From positions 868,001 to 932,000 of the forward strand of contig NZ_CP041405.1 of assembly GCF_007066085.1 (NCBI RefSeq): 64,000 nt of DNA. The letters are read 5' to 3'. Positions 16,549 to 26,402 of this stretch are shown piece by piece. Under the pieces are notes generated by a model. That model saw nothing but the letters and a program-made list of their open reading frames with translations, ran no database searches and was not told the DNA's origin. The position numbers and the translations under genes were made by a program. Origin of the DNA: Paenibacillus thiaminolyticus. GTDB taxonomy: Bacteria > Bacillota > Bacilli > Paenibacillales > Paenibacillaceae. Numbering within the stretch: position 1 is the first letter of the stretch; each line of letters starts with the position of its first letter.

Positions 16549-17811
16549 TTACACCAATTTCACCAAATGATATTTCTTCTTTCCTTTACGGATAATGATG
16601 AAGCGGCCTTCAATTGCATGCTCGGCGCCGACGACGAATTCCAGCTCGCTCACCCGCTCGCCGTTCAGCGAAATGGCGCCATTCGTAATATCCTCGCGCG
16701 CCTGGCGCTTCGACGGCTCAATGCCAATATCGACGAGCCATTCCACGATATTTTTGGATTCCGCGGAAGCCTCAAACGTCGGCATTTCCTTGAAGCCTTG
16801 CTCAATTTCATCCGCTGTCAATGACCGGATATCCCCGCTGAACAGCGCGGCGGTAATTCGTTTCGCCTGCGCCAGCATTTCTTCGCCGTGAACGAATCTC
16901 GTCATTTCTTCGGCCAGCGTTATTTGCGCTTCGCGCTTATGCGGCTCGGTACGCACTTTCTCGGCTAGCGCTTCAATCGCCTCTTTATCGAGGAAAGTGA
17001 AATACTTCAAGTATTTCACGACATCGCGGTCATCGGTGTTCGCCCAGAACTGGTAGAACTCATACAGTGTCGTCTTCTTCGGATCGAGCCAAATCGCGCC
17101 CCCGGCCGTTTTGCCGAACTTCGTACCATCCGCTTTCAGCATCAGCGGAATCGTCAGGCCGAACGCCTTGGCCTCAGGGCCTTCCTTTTTGCGGATCAAG
17201 TCCAGGCCGCTCGTAATATTCCCCCACTGATCGGAACCGCCGATTTGCAACTGCACGCCCTCTTCCCGGTACAGATGCAGGAAGTCCATAGATTGCAAGA
17301 TCTGGTAGGAGAATTCAGTGTAGGAGATCCCGCTATCCAGGCGGCTTGACACAATATCTTTGGCCAGCATCGTATTAATGCTGAAATTTTTCCCGTAGTC
17401 GCGTAAAAAGTCAATCACATTCAGCTGATGCGTCCAGTCATAGTTGTTCACCATACGCAGCTGATTGTCTCCATCGGTCAGGAATAGCTTTTTCATCTGC
17501 GCGGTCAGCGCATCCACATTCGCCTGCACCTGCTCCATCGTCTGCAGCGACCGCTCGGATTGCCGTCCGCTCGGATCGCCAATCGTTCCGGTCGCGCCGC
17601 CGATCAGAATGACGGGCTTGTGCCCGGCCAGCTGGAATCGCTTGAGCATCATGAACGGAATGAGATGCCCGATATGCATGCTGTCTCCGGTCGGGTCCAC
17701 CCCGCAGTACAACGAAATCGAATGTTCTTCCACCAGCTTGCGCAGCCCTTCAGCATCTGTCTGTTGATTAATCGCCTCGCGCCATTCCAGTTCATCAATA
17801 ATATTCAACAT
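16549..17811 (-). CDS. tyrS: Tyrosyl-tRNA synthetase
   Basis: The 420-residue cytosolic class I synthetase charges tRNA-Tyr with tyrosine. The HIGH motif is at residues 46-49 (DSMHIGHL), the KMSKS equivalent is KFGKT at 231-235, and the tyrosine-binding GGSDQWGNI lies around residue 191. An S4-like tRNA-binding domain occupies about residues 353-420. Length and motifs match the bacterial TyrS1 group. A tyrosine-type T-box leader lies immediately upstream, so expression should rise when tRNA-Tyr is uncharged. The last ~142 codons are duplicated at 7.9-8.3 kb. Confidence 0.97.
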   Translation of the reverse strand: MLNIIDELEWREAINQQTDAEGLRKLVEEHSISLYCGVDPTGDSMHIGHLIPFMMLKRFQLAGHKPVILIGGATGTIGDPSGRQSERSLQTMEQVQANVDALTAQMKKLFLTDGDNQLRMVNNYDWTHQLNVIDFLRDYGKNFSINTMLAKDIVSSRLDSGISYTEFSYQILQSMDFLHLYREEGVQLQIGGSDQWGNITSGLDLIRKKEGPEAKAFGLTIPLMLKADGTKFGKTAGGAIWLDPKKTTLYEFYQFWANTDDRDVVKYLKYFTFLDKEAIEALAEKVRTEPHKREAQITLAEEMTRFVHGEEMLAQAKRITAALFSGDIRSLTADEIEQGFKEMPTFEASAESKNIVEWLVDIGIEPSKRQAREDITNGAISLNGERVSELEFVVGAEHAIEGRFIIIRKGKKKYHLVKLV

Positions 17812-17868
17812 TCTCAGCTCCCTGTCCTTGTGTCTTGGTCTTATATCTGAATATACGTGATAATAAAA

Positions 17869-18125
17869 AATCGCCCCTCATCTGCACCAGCAGATCCAGG
17901 GACGATTGAATAACCGCGTTACCACCCAACTTGTACAATGACCGGAACAACCGGATCATCATACCGCTCTCAGCCCATTATCGTGAGCTATCCCGCTTGG
18001 CATTACCCAAGATACTCCAGAGTTGTAATTCGCAAGGAAACAGTATGCTGCCAGGTCCCATCAACCCCTGGCTTTCTGTGAACAGTGACTGCCTGCTACT
18101 GCGCTCTTTCAACGTATATTCCGTA
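17869..18125 (-). promoter_or_regulatory. T-box riboswitch (tyrosine) upstream of tyrS
   Basis: On the minus strand the conserved T-box core GGGTGGTAACGCGG (17914-17927) is followed by a terminator stem (arms at 17898-17907 and 17869-17878) and a T-run. The T-box bases can pair upstream to form the antiterminator. In the 5' stem a TAC triplet at 18025-18027, next to a GAGTA-type element, fits a tyrosine specifier codon. Uncharged tRNA-Tyr is expected to stabilise the antiterminator. Confidence 0.92.
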
Positions 18126-18238
18126 TAAGATTACAAGCCATTATAGTGAATTATGAATCGGTTGTCAAATAGATGCAGCCAGAATTATGGCCCCGCTTGA
18201 TCACACTCCGCCACAAGATATTCTAGCCTCTCGCTCCT

Positions 18239-18299
18239 TTTACAAAACATTTATATCCGCTTCACATTCCGAATACATATCCTAACAATTCCATTAACA
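18239..18299 (+). promoter_or_regulatory. Extended Pho box (six PhoP half-sites)
   Basis: Six hexamers spaced exactly 11 bases apart start at 18239, 18250, 18261, 18272, 18283 and 18294: TTTACA, TTTATA, TTCACA, AATACA, TAACAA and TTAACA. Bacillus PhoP binds tandem TT(A/T/C)ACA repeats with five-base gaps, and four suffice for dimer binding, so this is an unusually long array. It ends 55 bases before the alkaline phosphatase start. Confidence 0.8.
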
Positions 18300-18353
18300 A
18301 TCCCCTTCCATAATGAAGGGGGTTAAGCACATATTCGCTTGGAGGGATATCAA

Positions 18354-20075
18354 ATGAAACCATTCGTACGGAAATTGCTGGTTGCGGCTCTGGCGCTGCT
18401 CATGCTTCCATTTGGCGCATGGCAGTCCGATGCGGCGCTGGCTGCGGGAGCAGGGAACCGGAAGCCGGAATCCAAAAACGTTATCGTGCTCATCGGCGAT
18501 GGCATGGGACCCGCGCAAGTATCCGCAGCACGGATCTACTCCAAAAATAAGCTGAAGAAGCCGTCTTTGAACCTGGACAGCATTTACGTCGGTCAAGCTA
18601 CGACCTTTGCCGACAAAGGCGAAGACGGGGATACCATCGTGTCTGGAGAAGTTACGGATTCTGCATCCGCGGGAACGGCCTTTGCGACCGGACATAAAAC
18701 CTACAACGCGGCCATCAGCGTCTCGAACGAGGATATTTCCAAGCCATTCGCTTCCGTGATCGAAGCTTCCAAAGCCGCCGGCAAGTCGACTGGATTAGTG
18801 ACGACAGCACGAATCACGCATGCTACTCCGGCTGTGTACGCCGCGCACGTCCGCAACCGCGACAATGAAAATGCGATCGCCTCTCAATATTTGGAGTCCG
18901 GCGTTGATGTCCTGCTGGGCGGCGGCAAACGCTATTTCGTCAGCAAGGAAGACAAAGGCAAGCGTGACGACAAGACGATCATTCCCGATTTCGAGAAAAA
19001 AGGCTATAAAGTCGTTTACGATAAAAAAGGCTTGGCGGCTTTAACGTCCAAAAACCAAAAAATTCTCGGCTTGTTCCATGATTCCCATGTCGATTATGTG
19101 CTGGATCGCAAGCCAGAGACACCGAGTCTTGCCGACATGACGGCCAAGGCGATCGAAGCTCTGTCCACGAATCCGGTAGGGTTCACGATGATGGTTGAGG
19201 GCGGACGCATTGACCATGCCGCCCACGCGAATGATTTCGGCGCGATGATCCAGGAGACGCTCGATTTCGACGCCGCCGTGAAGGTAGCGCTTGACTTCGC
19301 CAAGAAGGACGGCAACACATCCGTGGTCATTACAGCCGACCATGAGACGGGCGGCCTCTCGCTTTCCCGTGACAATATTTATGAGCTGAGCGTGGACGCA
19401 TGGGACGCACAACAAATTTCTTCCGAGCTGCTCGCGCCACAGCTTGCCCAGGCAACATCAACAACGAAAATCAAGGAGCTAATCCAGAAATATACCGGAT
19501 TTTCCGATCTTACGGAAGAAGAAGCGCAATATATATTGCAGGGAGACGGAGCCTCTTATAAGCAGGAAGGCGCCTTCAATCAAGTGATGGCCAAGCGTTA
19601 CTTGATTGGCTGGTCCGGCCATGGCCACTCGGCCGTCGACGTCGGCGTGTGGGCTTACGGTCCGATCGTGCAGCATGTCCAAGGCCAGATCGACAACACA
19701 GCAATCGCAACCAGCATTGCGCAAGTCGCAGGATTAGATTTGGAAAAAGCAACAAAAGAATTGCAAGCGAAGTACCTGTACCCGAAATATAAAGGAAATA
19801 ATGACGGCACCGTACTCTTCCCTGCCGTCAAGCTAGCTCAAGCGCTGCAAATCAAAGTCACGGACAACAAGGACGCAAAGGTCACGACATTTGCGAAAGG
19901 CAATGTTACCTTGAAAGTACAGAGCGGCAGCAAAGTGACCGTGAACGGCAAAGCCAGCACCCTTCCGGCCGAGGTCGATAGCAATATCCTCTATCTGAGT
20001 CTGGAAGCGTTCAGCCAATTGACAGGCCAAGCGTTGAAGTGGGATGCCTTGTCCGAACGCATCATACTGGAATAA
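18354..20075 (+). CDS. Alkaline phosphatase with C-terminal copper-amine-oxidase-like domain
   Basis: The 573-residue secreted enzyme releases phosphate from phosphomonoesters. The signal peptide spans about residues 1-31. Metal and nucleophile motifs are visible: VIVLIGDGMG, the catalytic serine in TDSASAGTAFATG (Ser103), VEGGRIDHAAH, TADHETGG and WSGHGHS. After about residue 500 comes a Lys/Val-rich segment typical of copper-amine-oxidase N-domain-like repeats (KVTVNGKASTLPAEV), probably for wall association. ATG 18354 follows GGAGGG; an in-frame TTG at 18339 lacks a site. The Pho box upstream indicates induction by phosphate starvation through PhoPR. Confidence 0.95.
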   Translation: MKPFVRKLLVAALALLMLPFGAWQSDAALAAGAGNRKPESKNVIVLIGDGMGPAQVSAARIYSKNKLKKPSLNLDSIYVGQATTFADKGEDGDTIVSGEVTDSASAGTAFATGHKTYNAAISVSNEDISKPFASVIEASKAAGKSTGLVTTARITHATPAVYAAHVRNRDNENAIASQYLESGVDVLLGGGKRYFVSKEDKGKRDDKTIIPDFEKKGYKVVYDKKGLAALTSKNQKILGLFHDSHVDYVLDRKPETPSLADMTAKAIEALSTNPVGFTMMVEGGRIDHAAHANDFGAMIQETLDFDAAVKVALDFAKKDGNTSVVITADHETGGLSLSRDNIYELSVDAWDAQQISSELLAPQLAQATSTTKIKELIQKYTGFSDLTEEEAQYILQGDGASYKQEGAFNQVMAKRYLIGWSGHGHSAVDVGVWAYGPIVQHVQGQIDNTAIATSIAQVAGLDLEKATKELQAKYLYPKYKGNNDGTVLFPAVKLAQALQIKVTDNKDAKVTTFAKGNVTLKVQSGSKVTVNGKASTLPAEVDSNILYLSLEAFSQLTGQALKWDALSERIILE

Positions 20076-20087
20076 GGTGATTTATCG

Positions 20088-20114
20088 GGCGGGATGATGC
20101 TCTATCATCCCGCC
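20088..20114 (+). terminator. Terminator after the alkaline phosphatase gene
   Basis: A perfect eleven-base GC-rich stem (GGCGGGATGAT with ATCATCCCGCC) is followed by TTATTT. Confidence 0.85.
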
Positions 20115-20559
20115 TTATTTCACTGGGGCTGCCCTGTGCCTATAAGCCGACTCGTTCGGCCCTTCTAGTCAAGCTGGGGGCATCCGGGCCTTCCCGCCGC
20201 ACCCGCAGGGAGCGCCGCTGCTGCGAGGCCTACCGCACCCGCAAGGATCGCCGCTGCCGCACCCTCTAGTCAAGGCTGGCCGCTACCGCGAATTCAAGTC
20301 AAGAATGCCGCGCCCGCGACCCACATCGGCAGCGCCTTTGCCGGGCGATATGAGCAGCATACGCACATGCCCCCTGTCTTACCAATCCTGCAAAATGGCA
20401 GTTTTGATTCATCGGGCAAGCCTACTCGACGCCAATCCTGCAAAATTACATCATTTTTCTCATGTAAATCGTATCCCGCCCGCTATTTCTCGAAATTGAT
20501 GCAGCGCTGCAGCAATTCCCTCTTAAGTCACCGAAAGCGGCCAAAAATCCTGCACTTTT
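20115..20559. other. Non-coding stretch with isolated REP-like cores
   Basis: No credible gene is visible. The first 200 bases are GC-rich and low in complexity (CGCCGC and CCGCACCCGCA runs). From 20385 to 20545 there are at least three scattered copies of the AATCCTGCAAAA core seen in the neighbouring array. Confidence 0.5.
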
Positions 20560-21038
20560 CAGGCTGTTGAGAAAGTCCAAAGGATTTTTGGGCACTTTAT
20601 CAGGACTTGTCTCTCAGTAGAAAAATTTTATCTGAATCGAAGTGCCTAAAAACTGCACAATGAAATGTCTATCCGATAGGCGAAGTCCTCAAAACTGCAC
20701 GGTTTCTCAAGACACGTTGATTCAGTAGGCAAAATCCTGCTCAAATACAGCAATTCGGTAGGGACGACTTCACCAGAAAGGGAATCCTGTAAAACGGCAG
20801 CAATTTCACCCGTTTCTCTTCGACTTAGCTCAAAAGGGCCTAAAATGATGTAGCTGTGCAGCAATTCCTCGAAATGTGGACTCATTGAGCCGAAATTCCT
20901 GTAAAATAGCAGCAATTCCCTCCACACGTTAAAACCCCAGGAGATTATGATGTCTCCAGAAGGCGATGACGCTCTGAATGCCAAGTTGCGATTAGGTAAT
21001 CACCCCTCCGAAAAAAACAGGGGTTTTCCAACAGCCTG
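20560..21038. repeat. Composite repeat: TIR-bounded element interrupted by a REP-like palindrome array (locus 1)
   Basis: The element is bounded by CAGGCTGTTG (20560) and CAACAGCCTG (21029-21038), an inverted pair. The outer ~86 and ~58 bases match the two halves of the 153-base element at 35129-35281. Between the halves lies a ~335-base tandem array of units of about 45-60 bases, each with an AATCCTGCAAAACTGCAG-like core that can fold as a hairpin. The array aligns base for base with the reverse complement of 35455-35783. Open frames over it have no gene-like features. Cores of the same type recur at 20385-20545. Confidence 0.75.
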
Positions 21039-21118
21039 ACTTTTGCAGCATTGGTCCATTGGTCCACCATCATAACTTTCAGGCCCCATTGAACAGGTTA
21101 GAGAACGCGCGAATTTGT

Positions 21119-21958
21119 CTACAACCAAGCGCCAAACAAGTTCCGCACCTCATGCTCAGAATACCCATCTTCCCCGCGCCAGTTGACGACGGCAAAAAAG
21201 TCGTTTTTCCCGCCGCGGCCGGGCCTGTTTTTGCCCGGTGCCAGAATCCCCGCCGTTGCGAAAATTTCCATAAAGACATCCCGCTCATGCTTGCCGGAAG
21301 GGAAAACACCGTGGAGCCGCTTCTCTAACTGACGCGCCGCATCGGTTGGTTCGCAGCCGGATATGGTTTCGAGCACCTGGCGCAATATAGCCACATCCTC
21401 TGCTTGTACCTCAATGTCCTCTTCCCTGCTCAGCAGCTCCAGATCGAGCAGCATATAGGGCAGGTAATTCAAGCGAATGCCGCCCCATTTGATTCGCTCG
21501 AAGTTCAGCACATTCAGATCCTCGTCTTGATAGATCTCGCGGCTGGCCATATGGCAGCGGTCGCAAATATGGCAATCCCCATACATCGCGTAGTTTCTGC
21601 CATTTTCCGGATCGGTATATTTCCCTACGTTGCTTTCAAACGTATGCGTGGCTAATTGACGAGACAAGCTCCAACTGGAGAGCACACTGCGCAAATGCAC
21701 CTTTCTCGTGGACAGACTATGCAAAAAAGCGGCCGCTACCTGCTCCTTGGCAATCTGGTTATGTAAAGCGACGAGCTTCCGCACACCCTCGTCATGACTG
21801 ATCGTCAACAGATCGAACATCAGTCCCTTGCTTTTCGCATATTCAAAATCCGCTCCTGAATAATGGCTGGGACGCTCTTTCCAGCCTTGGCTGCTCCAAA
21901 AGGTTTTCAGTAAAATTTGCTTCGCTTTTTTATCCATCAACGATTTCCCCATTTCCAT
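21119..21958 (-). CDS. Conserved-looking hypothetical protein with CxxCxxC-type cysteines
   Basis: The 279-residue cytosolic protein has no signal peptide or membrane segment. It is mainly helical; a central GDCHICDRCH (about residues 130-140) could bind zinc, and a Gly/Lys-rich NRPGRGGKNDFFAV precedes an acidic C-terminus (WRGEDGYSEHEVRN). I chose ATG 21958 because GAGG lies five bases upstream; a longer in-frame start at 21994 has no ribosome site. I do not recognise the family. It stands alone, with the composite repeat downstream and a 230-base AT-rich gap upstream, so it is probably monocistronic. Confidence 0.75.
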   Translation of the reverse strand: MEMGKSLMDKKAKQILLKTFWSSQGWKERPSHYSGADFEYAKSKGLMFDLLTISHDEGVRKLVALHNQIAKEQVAAAFLHSLSTRKVHLRSVLSSWSLSRQLATHTFESNVGKYTDPENGRNYAMYGDCHICDRCHMASREIYQDEDLNVLNFERIKWGGIRLNYLPYMLLDLELLSREEDIEVQAEDVAILRQVLETISGCEPTDAARQLEKRLHGVFPSGKHERDVFMEIFATAGILAPGKNRPGRGGKNDFFAVVNWRGEDGYSEHEVRNLFGAWL

Positions 21959-22221
21959 ATGTACCTCATCACCGTGCAACATGCGGGTTTGCAAGCAGCC
22001 CTAGTATTTTTATAAATTCAGTCTACGCAGAAAAAAAACAGTACCTTACTACGAAATCGGGAGGATACTATCTTATCTCCTCATATGGAATCCACATTGC
22101 ATAGCAACCCTTCTGTATATATTTCTACACTTTCATGACTATACTATATAATTATCTAATTGCTATCGGAAAATTTGAAGAAATAGATCCGCCTCACCTT
22201 TTCTCCACCTGAACAATAAGC

Positions 22222-22257
22222 AAAAAGCCTTAATCCGCTTGCGTGTCGGACTAAGGC
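22222..22257 (-). terminator. Terminator after the P450 gene
   Basis: An eleven-base stem with one mismatch is followed on the minus strand by a T-run (A at 22222-22226), about 70 bases after the P450 stop codon. Confidence 0.75.
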
Positions 22258-22324
22258 CCTTTATATGGAAGCTATCACCCTTCGTATCTTTGCATTTACG
22301 CCTCATTCACATACATTCCGCCGC

Positions 22325-25300
22325 TCAAGCCTTTCCGCTGGCCCACACGTCTTTGACGTAACGCCCTTCCGCCTCAAGCCGCTCGAGCCATGCTTTCGCC
22401 TCCGCTTCGCTAACGCCGTGAACCGTGTGATAACATTTCCGCAAGGCGGCCTCTACATCCGGAGCCATCCTGCTTCCATCGCCGCACACATAGAATTGTC
22501 CTCCCCGATCCAGCATGCCGATGATCTCCATGTCCCGCTCCTGCATCAGATGCTGGACATACGTTTTCGGCTGCCCCGGAAGCCGCGAAAATGCGGTGTG
22601 CACCGTAACAACCCCCTCTTGCTGGAACTGCTCCATCTCTTCAAGATAGATATGATCCGCTGCGTCGCGGCAGCCGAAATAGAGATGTGCCGCCCCGAGC
22701 TGGGCACCTTGCCGCTTGAGCGCGCGTCGAGCCTGAAGGAACCCGCGGAACGGCGCGATGCCTACCCCCGGTCCGACCATAACGATTGGAGTTCGCGGAT
22801 CTTCCGGGAGCCGGAAGCCCGACTCCGGGGTGCGGACGAACATCATGACCGACTCTCCCGCCTGCAGTCCGGCAAGATAATTGGATGCGACGCCGCGGTA
22901 CTCGCCTTGGCCGCTCCAGGCCGGACCTTGCACGACGCTAACCGTAATGCTGGCCTGCTGCGGCTGCACGCGCGGAGAACTGGACATCGAATAGTATCTC
23001 GCTTTCAGCGGAGGCAGAAGCTCCAAAAACCGTTCGAACGGCATTTCACAGGCTGCATATTTTTCCAACAAATCAAGCATCGATATCCGCTGCTGCAAAA
23101 TATTGGCCTTGTATGCCTCATCCTCCAGCAATACTTCCAGCTCCCGCTTATGGGGCGGGCATGCGGTCCGTGCGGCAAGCTCCCGAATCTGCGCCCGTGT
23201 CGCCGGCTCCTGCAATTCCACGCTGCGGCCGACAAGATCGAACAGCTTGACGGGGCGATCCAGCGGCAGATGCGCCACGCGCAGTCCGGACGTTTTCAGA
23301 ATAACATAATCGTTGCCATCCAATTCGAAGCGGTTCAAGACACGTTCCACGAGTTCCTTGCGATTTCGAGGGAACACACCCAGATGATCCCCCTCTTGAT
23401 ACGCGCTCCCCTCCGGAAGTGCAATTTCAATATGGCGCGTGCTGCGTCCGCCTCCTGCTTTTTGAAGCTCGCGGTTGTCAACGACCTTGGCATAATGAGC
23501 ATCGTACGATTCGGCAAGCGGCGCCTCGATCATGCCGCGGACCACTTCCAAGGACAGATCCGGGCTTGCTTGATGCTCCATCGCTTTGAAGCTTAGACCT
23601 AACGTGCTCATGACCTCAGGCCACAGCTGATCGCGCCAGTTCTCCACCTCGGTCTCGAAATCGCCGCCAACATCGCCCCCGCCCAGCGGTACAAGCCGCT
23701 TCGCCCCTGTAGCCGCCATCTGCCCGTCAATCCATGTCGGAACGCTCTGAAATGTGCTGGCCCAGTTGCGATCACCGCAGCCGAAGACACAATAGCGAAC
23801 TCCTTCCAAATCTCCAGGGTTAACTTCCCGAAGCCACTGGACAAAGCCGCGTGCATTATTGGGCGGCATGCCGTTATAGGACGACGTAACGATATATATC
23901 ACGCCCTCCGCAGGCAGCTTCCCTGCATAATCGTTCAGCGCCGCTACCTTGCTCTGGAAGCCCTGGTAACGCGCCGTATCCGCCAGTTCGCGGGCAATCC
24001 CCTCAGCCGTGCCCAGATCGGAGCCGTACAGCACGAGCAGCGGGGTATCATGGCGCTCCGCCGGAGCCAAGGCTTCCCGTTCGACGGCATTTTTCTTTGG
24101 CGCAGCCGCCCCTCCCCCGCCGACTCCGAACATAAAGCCGGTTTGTCTGCTCCGGGGGCGAATTCGGATCGTGAAGCCATCGGGCTTCACCGTCAGCGTC
24201 TCCTTCACCTTCAGTTCGTAACGGGTATGATCGATGAACTCGAAATGTTTGAGCAGGAGTCCCAGCACCAGCGTCGCCTCCTGCAGCGCGAATTGCTGGC
24301 CGATACAGGCCCGCTGCCCGATTCCGAACGGCTTGTATGCATCATGCGGCACCCGGCTCGGGTCCTCGAACCGTTCCGGGCGGAACATCTCCGCATCCTC
24401 GCCCCATGCGGACACGTCCCGATGCAATTGGGGAATCAGCACGACCATCCGGTCACCTTGGTTCACCGCATATTTTCCAGCCAGCATCGTATCCTTCTTC
24501 GCCTGCAAAGAGAAGCCCGGAGCCGTCGGCCATAGACGCAAGGCTTCATCAAGAATCATGCGGACGTATTTCAAGTTCTTCACTTGAGCGTAAGTGGGGA
24601 CCGGATCCGTTAACACGCGGTCTACCTCATCATATCCTCTTTGCAGCTTCTCGGGATTATTCAACAGATAGTACAGCGCAAAGGATAATAAACCGCTCGT
24701 CGTCTCATGACCGGCGATCAAGAACGTAATAATCTGATAGCGAATGTTCGTGTCATCCAGCGCCTCTCCCGTCTCCGTATCTTGGCCCTTGAGCATATGG
24801 GCCAGCAAGTCATCCTCTTCCTGCTGACCATGGGCCTTCCGTTCGGCAATAATTTTGTCTACCAAGGAGAACATGAATTCGAGATCCTGCTGGAGCTGGC
24901 GTCTTGACTTCACCATCAGCATATCCTGAATGCCGAGGCGCTGCGCTTGGCTCATCGTTTCACTGAGGGCCCGCACCATGCTGGCGACGAATGGATGCGA
25001 TTGCTCACGGTAAAAGCTGTTAAACCGATAATTGAAGCCGCATAATCCAATCGTGTCCAGCGCCAGCCGCGTCATATCTTCCGGCACGTCCACGCTTTCA
25101 TCCGGGTTGAGGCGCGACCACTTCTGCACCAGTTGGATCGCGATCTCGAGCATCTTGTCGAAATAGCCGCGCATCGCCGTCCGGCTGAAGCTCGGGAGCA
25201 AAATATTGTGAGCCTTCCGCCAATTCGGATCCTCGGTTTCCGAAGTGAACAATCCGTCCCCCAAGAGGGCGCGCACCTTTTCCAGCACGGTTTTCTCAAC

Positions 25301-25510
25301 AATTTTGTCAAAACGGGACGGATCGGTCAGGTCCTTCACCAATTCATAGCCGGACACAATGTGCAAATGTCCAAACGGCAGCTTCAATCGAAAAAATTCA
25401 CCATACTCTTCCGCCAGCTTCATGAACGACTGAATAGGCATTTCCGTGTCAAGCTGGGGCAGATTGCCTAGCGGCCCGTACGTTCTGGGCTGTGGAATCG
25501 CAATCGTCAT
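22325..25510 (-). CDS. Self-sufficient cytochrome P450/NADPH-P450 reductase (CYP102, P450-BM3-like)
   Basis: The 1061-residue cytosolic fusion hydroxylates fatty acids with NADPH and O2 in one chain. The P450 part spans about residues 1-455: the oxygen-binding I-helix [10 protein letters not shown], the ExxR helix DEALRLWP and the heme-ligand loop [12 protein letters not shown], whose Cys binds iron. After a Gly/Ala-rich linker comes an FMN flavodoxin domain ([12 protein letters not shown]), then FAD and NADPH domains ([20 protein letters not shown]). ATG 25510 follows GAGGAGG and gives the CYP102 N-terminus [16 protein letters not shown]; longer frames run through the operator. The palindrome at 25543-25562 and the adjacent TetR gene indicate BM3R1-type repression relieved by fatty-acid-like compounds. 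Confidence 0.95.
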   Translation of the reverse strand: MTIAIPQPRTYGPLGNLPQLDTEMPIQSFMKLAEEYGEFFRLKLPFGHLHIVSGYELVKDLTDPSRFDKIVEKTVLEKVRALLGDGLFTSETEDPNWRKAHNILLPSFSRTAMRGYFDKMLEIAIQLVQKWSRLNPDESVDVPEDMTRLALDTIGLCGFNYRFNSFYREQSHPFVASMVRALSETMSQAQRLGIQDMLMVKSRRQLQQDLEFMFSLVDKIIAERKAHGQQEEDDLLAHMLKGQDTETGEALDDTNIRYQIITFLIAGHETTSGLLSFALYYLLNNPEKLQRGYDEVDRVLTDPVPTYAQVKNLKYVRMILDEALRLWPTAPGFSLQAKKDTMLAGKYAVNQGDRMVVLIPQLHRDVSAWGEDAEMFRPERFEDPSRVPHDAYKPFGIGQRACIGQQFALQEATLVLGLLLKHFEFIDHTRYELKVKETLTVKPDGFTIRIRPRSRQTGFMFGVGGGGAAAPKKNAVEREALAPAERHDTPLLVLYGSDLGTAEGIARELADTARYQGFQSKVAALNDYAGKLPAEGVIYIVTSSYNGMPPNNARGFVQWLREVNPGDLEGVRYCVFGCGDRNWASTFQSVPTWIDGQMAATGAKRLVPLGGGDVGGDFETEVENWRDQLWPEVMSTLGLSFKAMEHQASPDLSLEVVRGMIEAPLAESYDAHYAKVVDNRELQKAGGGRSTRHIEIALPEGSAYQEGDHLGVFPRNRKELVERVLNRFELDGNDYVILKTSGLRVAHLPLDRPVKLFDLVGRSVELQEPATRAQIRELAARTACPPHKRELEVLLEDEAYKANILQQRISMLDLLEKYAACEMPFERFLELLPPLKARYYSMSSSPRVQPQQASITVSVVQGPAWSGQGEYRGVASNYLAGLQAGESVMMFVRTPESGFRLPEDPRTPIVMVGPGVGIAPFRGFLQARRALKRQGAQLGAAHLYFGCRDAADHIYLEEMEQFQQEGVVTVHTAFSRLPGQPKTYVQHLMQERDMEIIGMLDRGGQFYVCGDGSRMAPDVEAALRKCYHTVHGVSEAEAKAWLERLEAEGRYVKDVWASGKA

Positions 25511-25542
25511 CCTACTACGCCTCCTCATTGTTAATGGCATCG

Positions 25543-25562
25543 CGGAATGAATATTCATTCCG
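25543..25562. promoter_or_regulatory. BM3R1-type operator upstream of the P450 gene
   Basis: A perfect 20-base palindrome, CGGAATGAATATTCATTCCG, lies between the TetR and P450 genes. It differs at only two central bases from the operator published for Bacillus megaterium BM3R1. Confidence 0.88.
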
Positions 25563-25586
25563 TGTGCGGTATGAAAAGCGACCGGG

Positions 25587-26153
25587 TCAATGGACCCGTA
25601 TCGCATTCCAACAACATTCCTCCACGCCGGCAAGAAGCTCGTCCGTTTCCTCCAATACCTCCGCTCTGATCGTTTCGAATAGCTTGACGAGAGCGCCATA
25701 GAAAATGGAAATCAAGGCATTGGGCGACAAGGGGGAGATGATTCCTTGCTGCTGTCCTTGGACTAAGAAGTGACGAATAAAATCCATGCCCACTTCGAAT
25801 GTTTTCAGGCTTTTTTCATCCAGCAATCGAGGATTCAAGTGCGAATCAATGAACGAAAACGCTTCTCTGTTTCCTTTGGCAAAGTGGATCGTCTGCATAA
25901 AAATGTGATGAAATTGCTGCCGCACAGTACCGGATTCGGGGAAACCATGGGTTACCGTCTGGAAAAATCGCTCCGTCCATTCTTGAAACAATGAATTCAG
26001 AAGGACCTCTTTGTTCTCGAAATACCGATAAATGGTGCCGGCTCCCACGTTGGCACTCTCGGCTATCATCGGTACCGTTGTCGCATCGAAGCCGCGTTCC
26101 GTAAACAAATGCAGTGCTGCCTGCAAAATGTCTTCTCTCTTCGTCGTCGCCAC
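25587..26153 (-). CDS. bm3R1: TetR-family repressor of the CYP102 gene (BM3R1-like)
   Basis: The protein of about 188 residues has the TetR N-terminal helix-turn-helix with the BM3R1 signature [20 protein letters not shown] followed by IYRYFENKE. The C-terminal ligand domain ends in [17 protein letters not shown], again BM3R1-like. I use GTG 26153 (AAAGGTGAG upstream) because an ATG at 26186 would place the start inside the operator. It precedes the P450 gene on the same strand, the same order as in B. megaterium, and operators flank both genes, so it should repress itself and the P450. Confidence 0.92.
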   Translation of the reverse strand: MATTKREDILQAALHLFTERGFDATTVPMIAESANVGAGTIYRYFENKEVLLNSLFQEWTERFFQTVTHGFPESGTVRQQFHHIFMQTIHFAKGNREAFSFIDSHLNPRLLDEKSLKTFEVGMDFIRHFLVQGQQQGIISPLSPNALISIFYGALVKLFETIRAEVLEETDELLAGVEECCWNAIRVH

Positions 26154-26170
26154 TAAACTCACCTTTCTCT

Positions 26171-26190
26171 CGGAATGAATGTTCATTCCT
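26171..26190. promoter_or_regulatory. BM3R1-type operator upstream of the tetR gene
   Basis: CGGAATGAATGTTCATTCCT is the same palindrome as at 25543 with one central asymmetry, placed for autoregulation of the repressor. Confidence 0.85.
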
Positions 26191-26402
26191 TTGTATATTA
26201 TACCAATAATTTCAATAATTCAAGAGCATAAAATTTTAATTTTTTGTGAAAGGACTCGCCTGAAACACCGAAGATATACCTCCTATTCATTGACTTGAAA
26301 TCCTTTTCACAAAATATGATATCATTAAGAATCACCTAATCAACTCTGATCAGACGTTATAGAAGTCTAATCTGACAATCATTTCAACAGGAGTAGAATC
26401 AT

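Noticed and set aside
20646..20984. 112-codon open frame on the minus strand
   Set aside because: It lies entirely inside the composite repeat, and the corresponding frame at 35371-35556 is only similar because the repeats are copies.
22265..23596. 443-codon open frame antisense to the P450 reductase domain
   Set aside because: It is a shadow of the CYP102 gene, with His/Arg/Leu-rich composition typical of antisense frames in GC-rich coding DNA.
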